The notes under the pieces were generated by a model, which made no database searches, was not told where the DNA came from, and saw nothing but the letters and a program-made list of their open reading frames with translations. 64,000 nt of DNA from Amycolatopsis rifamycinica (GTDB lineage Bacteria; Actinomycetota; Actinomycetes; Mycobacteriales; Pseudonocardiaceae). The stretch spans positions 290,353 through 354,352 of the forward strand of contig NZ_JMQI01000047.1 of assembly GCF_000695625.1 (NCBI RefSeq), read 5' to 3'. A program made the position numbers and the translations under genes. This document shows, one piece after another, positions 10,325-18,336 of the stretch. The first letter of the stretch is position 1. Each line of letters opens with the position of its first letter.

Positions 10325-10910
10325 TTTGCCTCCACTCGTCCTGGGTCAGCGTGATCTTCTTGCCGTCCGGCGCGATCGGGTACCACGCCTGGTCGAGGCC
10401 CTGACCGGAGGTGTCGGCGGGTTCGGTGTCGCCGGTGAAGTGGTAGAGGGGCCAGCCGGCGAGGGTGAGCTGCTGGCTGCCGTCGTCGCGGGTGATCTCG
10501 CCGATCAGCGACTGGTCGACGTCGATCGGCGGCAGGGTGCCGCCGGCCTTGACCGGGATCCACTTGGCCGCGCACGCGCCGGTGCAGTTCGACCGCGGGG
10601 GATTGGGGGTGTCCCGGTCGTAGCGGTAGATCGTGTACCCGGTCCCGTCGACGAGCAGGAGCCCGAGGTCGAACGTCTTCGCTCCCCTGAGCTGGCTCTT
10701 CGCCGGGTTGTTCGGGTCGGCGGTGATGCCCTGCGGCATCGGCAGGACGACCTGTCCCTGCTGCATGCCGGGCATCTGCATCCCGGCGGCGCCGCCGGCG
10801 GCGTAACCACCACCCGAGGTGGTGGCCGCGCCGGCGGTACAGGCGGTGAGCAGGGCGAGTGCGGTGAGGCACACGGCGGCGGGGACCACCGGGCGGGGAA
10901 TGCGGATCAC
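10308..10910 (-). CDS. Secreted lipoprotein with one CxGxC repeat (PF03640-type)
   Basis: A 200-residue lipoprotein: signal peptide, then lipobox LTAC near residue 20. A Met-rich stretch MQMPGMQQGQ follows near 44, and then a COG4315/PF03640 domain with the conserved CTGACAAKW (CxGxC...W) motif and a YHFTGD segment. GTG at 10910 was chosen because GGAGGA lies just upstream; an ATG at 10928 is weaker. It is the first gene of the operon transcribed from the ECF-type promoter at 11081-11048. Domain function is unknown; the two Cys and the Met cluster could handle metal or redox chemistry. Confidence 0.85.
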   Translation of the reverse strand: MIRIPRPVVPAAVCLTALALLTACTAGAATTSGGGYAAGGAAGMQMPGMQQGQVVLPMPQGITADPNNPAKSQLRGAKTFDLGLLLVDGTGYTIYRYDRDTPNPPRSNCTGACAAKWIPVKAGGTLPPIDVDQSLIGEITRDDGSQQLTLAGWPLYHFTGDTEPADTSGQGLDQAWYPIAPDGKKITLTQDEWRQNAFGV

Positions 10911-11047
10911 TGCTCCTCCGTGGGGCATGACTACGCGCTGTTGCCGGTAGTGCAACGGAAAAGGGCGCGAAAGATCCACAGTGGACATTCGGTCCGGAGT
11001 GGATGCGGAGCGTTGCGGGGGACAACGCCTGGTCGGGGTCTTCGGTA

Positions 11048-11081
11048 GGGGATACGGACACGGTACGGAAACGGTTCAAAA
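11048..11081 (-). promoter_or_regulatory. ECF-type promoter for the leftward redox operon
   Basis: Read on the minus strand: TTTTGAACC (11081-11073), 13 bases, GTCCGTATCCCC (11059-11048). In ECF terms this is -35 TGAACC, 16-bp spacer, -10 CGTATC. The same 21 bases at the same spacing recur at 12597-12630 on the plus strand. The predicted leader to the lipoprotein GTG is about 130 nt. Confidence 0.75.
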
Positions 11082-11140
11082 AAGTTTTGCTCCCGGTTTG
11101 CGGGCCCGGGGGCTGGACGTAGGCCGTCCGGCCCACCAGG

Positions 11141-11710
11141 ATGTCCCGCGTGGGACGGCACACCCGGGCGCTGAGAGCCATCGGAGATCACGATGCCGTC
11201 GCCGAACCCGGCGACGGCCACGACGATCTGGCGAAGGCGCTCTACCAGGAGTTCGGCGGGTCCCTGATGGCGTTCGCGCTGCGGCTGACCGGCCACGACC
11301 GGCAGTGGGCCGAGGACGTCGTGCAGGAGACCCTGATCAAGGCGTGGCGCAACGCCGACAAGCTCGACCGCCAGCCCGAGATGCTGCGTGCCTGGTTGTT
11401 CACGGTGGCCCGGCGGATCGTCATCGACGGCTGGCGCAGCCGCAGTGTCCGGCCGCAGGAGCTCGAGGAGATCGAATCCGACGCGATCGCGGTGTCCGAC
11501 GAATCGGACCGGACGCTCGCCGCGATGATCGTGTACGAGGCGCTGCAGGGCCTCTCGCCCGAGCAGCGGGAGGCCATCCAGCAGACCTACCTGCGCGACC
11601 GGACCGTGAACGAGGTCGCGGCGACCCTCGGCGTGCCCCCGGGCACCGTGAAGTCCCGCATCCACCACGCCGTCCGCGCGCTGCGCCGGGCCTTGCGCGA
11701 GCGGGGGTGA
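11141..11710 (+). CDS. ECF RNA polymerase sigma factor
   Basis: A 189-residue sigma-70 factor with regions 2 and 4 only. Region 2 includes WAEDVVQETLIKAWRN and ends in WLFTVARRIVIDGWR (about residues 55-100); region 4 includes LSPEQREAIQQTYL and the VPPGTVKSRIHHAV helix (about 135-185). It is followed 7 bp later by a zinc anti-sigma gene, the standard partner-switch arrangement. Identical promoters at the two flanking operons make them its likely targets. The TGAACC/CGTATC pattern resembles what I recall for mycobacterial SigL promoters, but the group assignment is not proven. Confidence 0.93.
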   Translation: MSRVGRHTRALRAIGDHDAVAEPGDGHDDLAKALYQEFGGSLMAFALRLTGHDRQWAEDVVQETLIKAWRNADKLDRQPEMLRAWLFTVARRIVIDGWRSRSVRPQELEEIESDAIAVSDESDRTLAAMIVYEALQGLSPEQREAIQQTYLRDRTVNEVAATLGVPPGTVKSRIHHAVRALRRALRERG

Positions 11711-11717
11711 ACTGAGC

Positions 11718-12506
11718 GTGGCCGGATCCGCACACACCGACGTCGCCGCCTACGTGCTGGGCGTGCTGAGCGAGGCCGAGAACACCCAGTTCGAAGCCCA
11801 CCTGATGAACTGCCCGCACTGCCAGCTCGACCTGATCGAGCTCTACCAGCTGCCGGACGTGCTCGACCTGGTGAAGCGCAGCTGGCCGGAGCCGCCGATG
11901 CCGGCGCCCGGCCCGCGCACCCTGTCGCCGGGCCCCCGGGTGCTGCGCGGCCTCATGGAAGAGGCCGCCGTCAAGCGCCGCCGCCGTCGCCGGATCGGCA
12001 TCCTCGCCGCGGCCGCGGCCGCGGCGGCCGTGATCGCCGGCCCGCTGGTGACCCTGGCGGTCCGGCCGGCCGACGCCGTCCCGCCCGCTTCGCTGGCCGC
12101 CCCGAGCAACAAGCAGCCGCCGCCGGCGACGAGCGTTCCGGCGACGTCCACCGCGCCGCCCGGCGGTGCGCAGGGCCAGCCCGGCGGCGGCCAGACCTAC
12201 GGCCGCGGCAGCGGCGGGTCCGCCGTCAGCGCCCTCGTCACCGTTTCGCCGGTGGAGTGGGGCAGCCGCGTCGAGCTCGAGCTGCGCGGGATCGTCGGGC
12301 CGGTGAAGTGCCAGCTGGTCGCCGTCCCGGCCACCGGTACCGAGCGCGTCGTCTCCAGCTGGTCGGTGCCGCCCAAGGGCTTCGGCATCCCCGGCTCGCC
12401 CGAACCGTTGCGGCTGCAGGGTTCGGTCTCCCTGGCGATGGACCAGATCAGCCGGTTCGAGGTGCGCGGCGAAGACGGCACCGTCCTCGTCGTCGTTCAG
12501 CGCTGA
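11718..12506 (+). CDS. Zinc-finger (ZAS) membrane anti-sigma factor
   Basis: A 262-residue protein. The N-terminal anti-sigma domain carries the H-x3-C-x2-C motif (HLMNCPHC, about residues 28-35), a basic stretch RRRRRR precedes one transmembrane helix (about 93-115), and a Pro/Ala-rich stalk leads to an extracytoplasmic domain. It should hold the sigma factor at the membrane and release it on a redox or envelope signal; RslA and RsrA are family precedents. The GTG start lies 7 bp after the sigma stop. Confidence 0.9.
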   Translation: MAGSAHTDVAAYVLGVLSEAENTQFEAHLMNCPHCQLDLIELYQLPDVLDLVKRSWPEPPMPAPGPRTLSPGPRVLRGLMEEAAVKRRRRRRIGILAAAAAAAAVIAGPLVTLAVRPADAVPPASLAAPSNKQPPPATSVPATSTAPPGGAQGQPGGGQTYGRGSGGSAVSALVTVSPVEWGSRVELELRGIVGPVKCQLVAVPATGTERVVSSWSVPPKGFGIPGSPEPLRLQGSVSLAMDQISRFEVRGEDGTVLVVVQR

Positions 12507-12596
12507 ATCTCTTTCTTTTCGGTAGAACGCCGTGACCTGGATCGATGCCGTCCGGTTGCGTTCTGGTAGATAACGAACAGATAACGAGCCGGTCGC

Positions 12597-12630
12597 TTTT
12601 GAACCTCAGGGCGCCCATGTCCGTATCCCC
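12597..12630 (+). promoter_or_regulatory. ECF-type promoter for the DUF1996-lipoprotein operon
   Basis: TTTTGAACC (12597-12605), 13 bases, GTCCGTATCCCC (12619-12630). It is identical in both boxes and spacing to the promoter at 11048-11081 on the other strand. The predicted start site near 12634 gives a leader of about 150 nt before the DUF1996 ATG. Confidence 0.75.
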
Positions 12631-12782
12631 CAATGCATCCCCCGATGCGATCCGACAGCCGGAACCGCAAGCATCTCCACTCCGGTTCCGAGCGATCTCG
12701 AGCTCCATCAACGGTAGTTCTTGCCCGGGCTGCCGCGCTGCCAAAGCGCGCGCCCGGAAAAACGAACGAGGTGAACTAGTCT

Positions 12783-14135
12783 ATGGCCCGGAATTCTCGG
12801 TCCCCCGTGACGGGCAAGCACCGCGTTGCCCGCCGAACCAAGATCGCGATGGGTGCGATCGGCCTGGCGATCGCCGTCGGCGCACTCGCCGTCGCGGTCA
12901 CCACGGGCCGCACGGGCGAAGCCAGCGCGGACCAGGCGGACCCGTCGTTCTTCATCGACATCACCAAGGTCCCCGCCGGCACCAATGTGAACGCGGCCTT
13001 GAAGCAGAAGGGCGCCAAGGGTTCCTTCACCGTCGACTGTGGAACGAACGCGGACGGCTCGCACCACAACCCGGACAACTTCATCGCGCAGCCCGGGATC
13101 AAGAACGGCGCCCAGCACCTGCACGACTACGTCGGCAACGTGACCACCGACGCGGATTCGAGCCTCAAGAGCCTGCTCGCCGGCGGCACGACCTGCAAGA
13201 ACGGTGACAAGTCGGCGTACTTCTGGCCCGTCATCCGCATCGACCGCGAGGACGCGGCGGCCGACCAGAGCGAGAACCAGAAGGCCAAGCAGGAGCAGCA
13301 GGGCAAGACGGGCGACGTCCAGGAGGACAAGAGCGCGCAGGACGCCCAGGACGCGCAGGCGCAGAACCAGCGCGAGCGCGCGGGCCAGGGCGGCGGCCGG
13401 ACGGGCTTGAGCGCCCAGCAGCAGCAGGGCGACCAGAACGACGGCCGGCAGCAGGACCGGCAGCGCCGTCAGCAGCAGCAGAATCAGCAGCAGGACCAGA
13501 ACCAGCAGCAGGACCAGAACAAGAACCAGCAGAACCAGACTCAGGGTCAGCAGCAGGAGGAGCTCGGCGGCCCGCAGGGCGAGAACGAAGAGGTCGGCGA
13601 CAACGACGGTGAGATCGTCGAGCCGGAGTCCGCGGAGCTGAAGTTCATCGGCGGTGGCGCGCAGAACGTCGTCGCGATGCCGCTCGGGCTGAAGATCCTC
13701 TACGGTGACGCCAAGCAGAGCACCAACGGCCCGGCGAACGCCCGGCCCAGCTGGACCTGCACCGGGTTCGAGGACCGGCTGACCGACAAGTACCCGATTT
13801 GCCCGCAGGGCAGCAAGGTCGAGCGCATCCACGCCTTCCCGAACTGCTGGGACGGCAAGAACACCGACAGCGCCAATCACCGCACCCACATCGTGTTCGC
13901 TGACCAGCAGGGCAAGTGCCCGCAGGGCTTCAAGAACGTCCCGCAGCTGCAGGTCACCCTGGTGTACGACATCCCGCAGGACGTCCAGCAGAACAAGCAG
14001 TACAAAGTGGACGCTTTCGCGCAGGAAGCGCACAACCCGCGGTCCGACCACGACGACTTCGCGAACGTGATGAGCAGGCAGATCATGAACCGCCTGGTCA
14101 ACTGCGTGAACTCCGGCAAGGTCTGCGCCGAATAA
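12783..14135 (+). CDS. Secreted DUF1996 protein split by a Gln-rich insertion
   Basis: A 450-residue protein with an N-terminal signal/anchor (about residues 18-42). DUF1996 features are in two blocks. The first is about 55-155, with the HHNPDNF and QHLHDYVGN motifs; the second is about 290-445, with SWTCTGFEDRL, FPNCWDGKNTDSANHRTH and a Cys-containing tail. Between them lie about 130 residues of Gln/Asp/Asn-rich low complexity, encoded by CAG/GAC/AAC tandem triplets. The family is exported and uncharacterised; several His and Cys residues are conserved. It sits under an ECF-type promoter and 40 bp before the tandem lipoprotein gene. Confidence 0.85.
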   Translation: MARNSRSPVTGKHRVARRTKIAMGAIGLAIAVGALAVAVTTGRTGEASADQADPSFFIDITKVPAGTNVNAALKQKGAKGSFTVDCGTNADGSHHNPDNFIAQPGIKNGAQHLHDYVGNVTTDADSSLKSLLAGGTTCKNGDKSAYFWPVIRIDREDAAADQSENQKAKQEQQGKTGDVQEDKSAQDAQDAQAQNQRERAGQGGGRTGLSAQQQQGDQNDGRQQDRQRRQQQQNQQQDQNQQQDQNKNQQNQTQGQQQEELGGPQGENEEVGDNDGEIVEPESAELKFIGGGAQNVVAMPLGLKILYGDAKQSTNGPANARPSWTCTGFEDRLTDKYPICPQGSKVERIHAFPNCWDGKNTDSANHRTHIVFADQQGKCPQGFKNVPQLQVTLVYDIPQDVQQNKQYKVDAFAQEAHNPRSDHDDFANVMSRQIMNRLVNCVNSGKVCAE

Positions 14136-14175
14136 CGCCACCCGGCCACCTCGAAAGCAGGAGGGAGAACTTCCG

Positions 14176-15093
14176 ATGAACCGTGCTCGCCCGGCCGCCG
14201 CCGCGCCGATCGCCCTTGCCGGACTCGCGCTGGTCGCGGCCTGCGGGACCAACCCGTACGCCGCTTCCGGTGCCGTCCAGCCGGTGGTGCTCGGGGCGCA
14301 GCAGCAGCCGGCGAGCGCGGTTCCGGCCGGCGCCGCGACCCGGCTGATATCGTCCACTGTGGACGGGTTGGGCCCGGTGCTGGCCGATGCCGAAGGGCAC
14401 ACGCTCTACCGGTACGCGAAGGACTCGGCCGAGCCGCCCGCGGCCACCTGCGCCGGCCCGTGCGCGATGACGTGGCCGCCGCTGGTGTCCGACGGCCCGG
14501 CGATCGCCGCCGGGGTCGACGGCGAGCTGGTCGGCCTGGTCACCCGGCCCGACGGCCGCAAGCAGGTGACGGTGGCGGGCCGGCCGGTCTACCGGTACGC
14601 CAAGGACACCGGCCCGGGCGTCGCCCTCGGCCGGGAAGCGGGCACGGACTGGACCCCGGTCACCCCGCCGGGCCAGAAGGCGGACCCGGCCACGGTGCAG
14701 ACAGCGGAGGTCGACGGCCTCGGGCCCGTCCTCACGGACGCGGACGGCCGCACCCTCTACCTCTTCACCAAGGACGCCAAGGGTTCCGGAAAGTCCACCT
14801 GCGACGGAGCCTGCGCGCGGAAGTGGCCACCGCTCCCGGCGGACGGCCGCGTCACGGTCGCCGGCGGCATCGACCCCGGACTGGTCGGCCGCATCACCCG
14901 AGCGGACGGCACGAGCCAGGTGACGGTGGGCGGCTGGCCGGTGTACACCCACACCGCGGACAGCGCACCGGGCGAAGCGAGCGGCCACGGCGCGGGCGGC
15001 ACCTGGTTCGCGCTCGAACCCAACGGCTGCAAGGCCGACCCGGCCAGCAGGCCGACGGTCCGGCAGGCACTGGCCACCACAACCGGCGGGTAA
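14176..15093 (+). CDS. Secreted lipoprotein with two CxGxC repeats (PF03640-type)
   Basis: A 305-residue lipoprotein: signal peptide with lipobox LVAAC near residue 22, then two homologous domains. Each has DGLGPVL(A/T)DA, a TLY segment and a CxGxCxxxWPPL motif (TCAGPCAMTWPPL near 95, TCDGACARKWPPL near 210), followed by VTRPDG/ITRADG and a GRPVY/GWPVY strand. The leftward operon's first gene has one such domain. A GGAGGG ribosome site precedes the ATG. It is likely cotranscribed with the DUF1996 gene and controlled by the same ECF factor. Biochemical role unknown. Confidence 0.87.
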   Translation: MNRARPAAAAPIALAGLALVAACGTNPYAASGAVQPVVLGAQQQPASAVPAGAATRLISSTVDGLGPVLADAEGHTLYRYAKDSAEPPAATCAGPCAMTWPPLVSDGPAIAAGVDGELVGLVTRPDGRKQVTVAGRPVYRYAKDTGPGVALGREAGTDWTPVTPPGQKADPATVQTAEVDGLGPVLTDADGRTLYLFTKDAKGSGKSTCDGACARKWPPLPADGRVTVAGGIDPGLVGRITRADGTSQVTVGGWPVYTHTADSAPGEASGHGAGGTWFALEPNGCKADPASRPTVRQALATTTGG

Positions 15094-15109
15094 GCCCGCC
15101 CCACGATCC

Positions 15110-15933
15110 CCGGCCCGGCGGACCCTTCCCTCCACCTCACCCCCTTCGGTCCGCCGGGCCGGTCGCACCACCCCGAAACCGCGGGATCCCTCCCGCACCC
15201 CGGCCCCGGCCCGGTGGACGCTTCCCTCCACCTCACCCCCCCCAGTCCACCGGGCCGGTTGTTTCACCGCACGAAACCGCGGGAGCCTCCTCCCGCACCC
15301 CGAAACCGCGGGATTCCTCCCGCACCCGAGCCCCGGTCCGGTGGACGCTTTCCCTCCACCTCACCCCCCCAGTCCGCCGGGCCGGGATTCTTCACCCACC
15401 GATCCGGTCCAGCCGGATCAGCGAAGGAGGAGAAAGGCGGGACCCCTCCCGCCCGCGAGTTCCGGCCCGGTGGACGCTTCCCTCCACCTCACCCCCGTCC
15501 ACCGGCCGGAACCCTTCCCCCCAACCTCAAGCCCGCAACCCACCCCTCCAGACCCGCAGCCGAGCCCAGATCCGCGAGATGCCCTCCCACCCACGCGAGA
15601 TGCCCTCCCAATCCCGCGAGATGCCTCTCCAGTCACGCGAGATGCCTCTCTAGTCACGCGAGATTCGCCCCCAGTCACGAGATGCCCTTCCGATCACGCG
15701 AGATGCCTCTCCAGTCACGCGAGATTCGCCCCCAAGCACGCGAGATCCCCCTCCCGTCACACAAGCTCCTCGGCTGATCACGCGACTTCCGCCCCAGCCA
15801 CGCGAACCCCGCCAAGCCCCAGCCAGGTGGCCGCCCCTCGATCACCCGGCCGCCGGCACCGAAGGCTCCGCGGTCCCGAACCCCGGTCCGGGGGATGCTT
15901 CCCTCCACCTCACCCCCTCATCCCCCGGATCGG
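15110..15933. repeat. Five copies of a hairpin repeat with a fixed loop
   Basis: Copies lie at 15110-15162, 15206-15258, 15333-15385, 15462-15509 and 15883-15933. Each has a ~14-bp GC-rich stem (type CCGGCCCGGTGGAC paired with its complement) around a near-constant segment CTTCCCTCCACCTCACCCC. Stem bases vary in matched pairs: GCGGAC/GTCCGC, GTGGAC/GTCCAC, GGGGAT/ATCCCC. A secondary CGCGGGA..TCCCGC unit separates some copies. The last copy runs into the 3' end of the Lrp gene. No gene was found in 15094-15917. Confidence 0.85.
15571..15830. repeat. ~21-bp tandem repeats (CGCGAGATGCC type)
   Basis: About ten to twelve head-to-tail units of ~19-25 bp on the pattern CGCGAGAT(G/T)C(C)(T/G)CTCC(A)GTCA, decaying towards the right end. 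The core GCATCTCGCGTGA (reverse sense) also occurs at 4375-4440, and ATCACGCGTGAT variants occur at 50905-51030. Units abut with no spacers. Confidence 0.8.
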
Positions 15934-16982
15934 TGAACGCTGCGGTCCCCGTGCTCCGGCACGGGGACCGCGGCCCAGAAGTCCAGCGGCACCCGGCCCG
16001 TTCCCCGGCCCGCGGAGTCGAGCAGCCGCCCCATCAGCTTGATGCTCCGCAGCGTCACCGCCCGGCCGGTGATCTCCAGCCACGGCAGCTTCGCCGCCAG
16101 CCGCGCCTCCACCGCCAGCACGTCGGGCGGGGAAGCCAGCCACAGCACCAGCATCAGGTTCTCCGCCCCGGTCAGCGCCGCGCACATGCGGACCTCCGGC
16201 ACCATCGCCAGCGACCGGGCCGTCGTCTCCAGCTTGTCCGGCGGCACCCGCAGCCACAACGTCACCGTCACCGGCGCCGGGGACACCGACCGCGCGATCT
16301 CGCAGCGGACGCGGATCGCGCCGCGGCCCAGCAATCCGTCCAGACGGCGGCGCACCGTCGTCGCCCCGACGCCGAGCGCGGCCGCCAACGCCGCCGCCGA
16401 CGCGCGGGCGTCCGCCCCCAGCGCCAGGATCAGGGCCCGGTCCGCCGCGTCGAAGCGCAGCGGTGCGCGGTGGCGAGCCGGCTTGGCCGACAGCGCCTCC
16501 CGCTGACGCGGCGAAATCGCGCGGACCCGCCAGCGGCTGCCCTCGGTGAACATCCGCGGGGACAGCGTCGTCCGCACCCGGGCCACGCCGGGCACCGCCG
16601 CGATCCGGTCCGCCACGTGCGCCGCCAGCTCCCGCAGCGACGGCGCCACGACGTGGACGAGCAGATCGCACGGGCCGGCCACGTACTCGACGGTGGCCAC
16701 GTGGCCGTCCGAGGCCAGCGCGGCGGCCACCGGAAGGGCCGCGCCTGGCTCGCAGTCGATCGCGACGAAGGCCAGCGTCAGCTGCTCGAGCAAGGCGCCG
16801 CCGGGGTACGCGGTGAGCCAGGCGTCCCCGCGCTCCACGAGCGCGTCCCAGCGCCGCGCCACGGTCACCGCGCTCAGGCCGAGCGCGTCCCCGAGCGTCG
16901 ACCACGACGCCCGCGGCGCCGCCTGGAGCGCGTCGGCCAGTTTGAGGTCCTGCTCCGCCAGCATGGCGGACTCTTCGCTCAT
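15918..16982 (-). CDS. Double-module Lrp/AsnC-family regulator
   Basis: A 354-residue protein made of two tandem Lrp/AsnC units. The first has an HTH (about residues 8-50, LGLSAVTVARRWDAL) and a ligand domain (about 65-140); the second has an HTH (about 180-222, LGVGATTVRRRLDGL) and a ligand domain (about 235-315). Single-unit Lrp proteins are ~150 residues. It diverges from an M20 peptidase gene 68 bp away and probably controls it in response to an amino acid. The last ~20 residues are encoded by a copy of the hairpin repeat, so the C-terminus may be non-native. Confidence 0.88.
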   Translation of the reverse strand: MSEESAMLAEQDLKLADALQAAPRASWSTLGDALGLSAVTVARRWDALVERGDAWLTAYPGGALLEQLTLAFVAIDCEPGAALPVAAALASDGHVATVEYVAGPCDLLVHVVAPSLRELAAHVADRIAAVPGVARVRTTLSPRMFTEGSRWRVRAISPRQREALSAKPARHRAPLRFDAADRALILALGADARASAAALAAALGVGATTVRRRLDGLLGRGAIRVRCEIARSVSPAPVTVTLWLRVPPDKLETTARSLAMVPEVRMCAALTGAENLMLVLWLASPPDVLAVEARLAAKLPWLEITGRAVTLRSIKLMGRLLDSAGRGTGRVPLDFWAAVPVPEHGDRSVHRSGG

Positions 16983-17050
16983 CGGCCCTCGAAACGGTGG
17001 TTTCGGCGATTTTACCCGGCCATTGTGCTCGACTCTCGCATGATCGGCGG

Positions 17051-18244
17051 ATGAGCCTGCACTCCGACGCCGCCGCCCTGCTCGACGAACTGGTCGCCCT
17101 GCGCCGTGACCTGCACCGCATCCCCGAGATCGGCCTGCAGCTGCCGCGCACCCAGGAACGGGTGCTCACCGCCCTGGACGGCCTGCCCCTCGAAATCACG
17201 CTCGGCGAGAACCTGTCCTCGATCACCGCCGTCCTGCGCGGCGGCCGGCCCGGCGGCACCGTCCTCCTGCGCGGCGACATGGACGCGCTCCCGGTCACCG
17301 AGGCCAGCGGCGAAGAGTTCACCTCGATCCTCGACGGCGCCATGCACGCCTGCGGCCACGACCTCCACACCGCGGGCCTGGTCGGCGCGGCCCGGCTGCT
17401 CGCCGCCCGCAAGGAAGACCTCCCGGGCGACGTCGTCTTCATGTTCCAGCCCGGCGAAGAGGGCTGGGACGGCGCCGGCCTCATGATCGACGAAGGCGTG
17501 CTGACGGCGTCCGGCAAGCACGTCGACGCCGCGTACGGCCTGCACGTCTCGGCCGCGAGCTACCCGAAGGGCCAGTTCACCGCCCGGCCCGGCACGCTGA
17601 TGGCGGCCTCGGGTGCCCTCGAAGTCCGCGTCCTCGGCGACGGCGGCCACGGCTCGTCCCCGCACGACGCCCGGGACCCCATCCCGGCCGCGTGCGAAAT
17701 GGTGACCGCCCTGCAGACGATGGTCACGCGCACGTTCGACGTCTTCGACCCGGTCGTGATCACCGTCGGCTCGTTCCACGCCGGCACCCGGCGCAACATC
17801 ATCCCCGACGACGCGGTGTTCGAGGCGACGCTGCGATCGTTCTCCCCGGAAGTCGCGGCGCGGGTCGGCGAGCGCGCGGTGCGGGTCTGCCGCGGCATCG
17901 CGCAAGCGCACGGCCTCGACATCGAAGTCACCTACGAACCCGAATACCCGGCCACGGTCAACGACGCCGGCGCGTACGAGTTCGTGGCCGCCACGATCCG
18001 CGACGTGTTCGGCGAGGAGCGCTTCACCGAGATGGCCGATCCGATCACCGGCTCGGAGGACTTTTCCCGTGTCCTGGAACGGGTTCCGGGCGCTTACCTC
18101 TTCCTCGGCGCGTGCCCCGCCGACCCGGCGACGGCCCCGGACAACCATTCGCCGCGGGCCCGCTTCGACGACAGCGTGCTCGGCGACGGCGCCGCGCTGC
18201 TGGCCGAACTGGCCGTCCGCCGTCTCGCACTCCTGGCCGGGTGA
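17051..18244 (+). CDS. M20-family metallo-amidohydrolase/peptidase
   Basis: A 397-residue M20 peptidase of the IAA-amino acid/hippurate hydrolase group. Metal-site motifs are present: GDMDALP (about residues 77-83), HACGHDLH (about 100-107), FQPGEEGWDGA (about 137-147), and a C-terminal GSEDF with NHSPRA. The glycine-rich dimerisation domain lies in the middle (GGHGSSPH). It should hydrolyse N-acyl amino acids or small amides in the cytoplasm. It is divergent from the double Lrp regulator and upstream of another amidohydrolase gene, suggesting an amide or dipeptide catabolic unit. Confidence 0.9.
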   Translation: MSLHSDAAALLDELVALRRDLHRIPEIGLQLPRTQERVLTALDGLPLEITLGENLSSITAVLRGGRPGGTVLLRGDMDALPVTEASGEEFTSILDGAMHACGHDLHTAGLVGAARLLAARKEDLPGDVVFMFQPGEEGWDGAGLMIDEGVLTASGKHVDAAYGLHVSAASYPKGQFTARPGTLMAASGALEVRVLGDGGHGSSPHDARDPIPAACEMVTALQTMVTRTFDVFDPVVITVGSFHAGTRRNIIPDDAVFEATLRSFSPEVAARVGERAVRVCRGIAQAHGLDIEVTYEPEYPATVNDAGAYEFVAATIRDVFGEERFTEMADPITGSEDFSRVLERVPGAYLFLGACPADPATAPDNHSPRARFDDSVLGDGAALLAELAVRRLALLAG

Positions 18245-18336
18245 CACGCGGGTACCCTGGCCCTCGTGCTCGGCATCTTCCGGCCGGATCGGCCGGTCGA
18301 ACACCCTGCGGTTCCGGTGACTTCGGAGGAGGCGGC

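Noticed and set aside
15214..15777. Open frames across the repeat field
   Set aside because: Translations simply reflect repeats (Pro/Arg/Ser-rich); no ribosome site and no protein-like pattern.
15571..15830. Possible CRISPR array
   Set aside because: Units of ~21 bp abut directly with no unique spacers, and there are no cas genes in the window.
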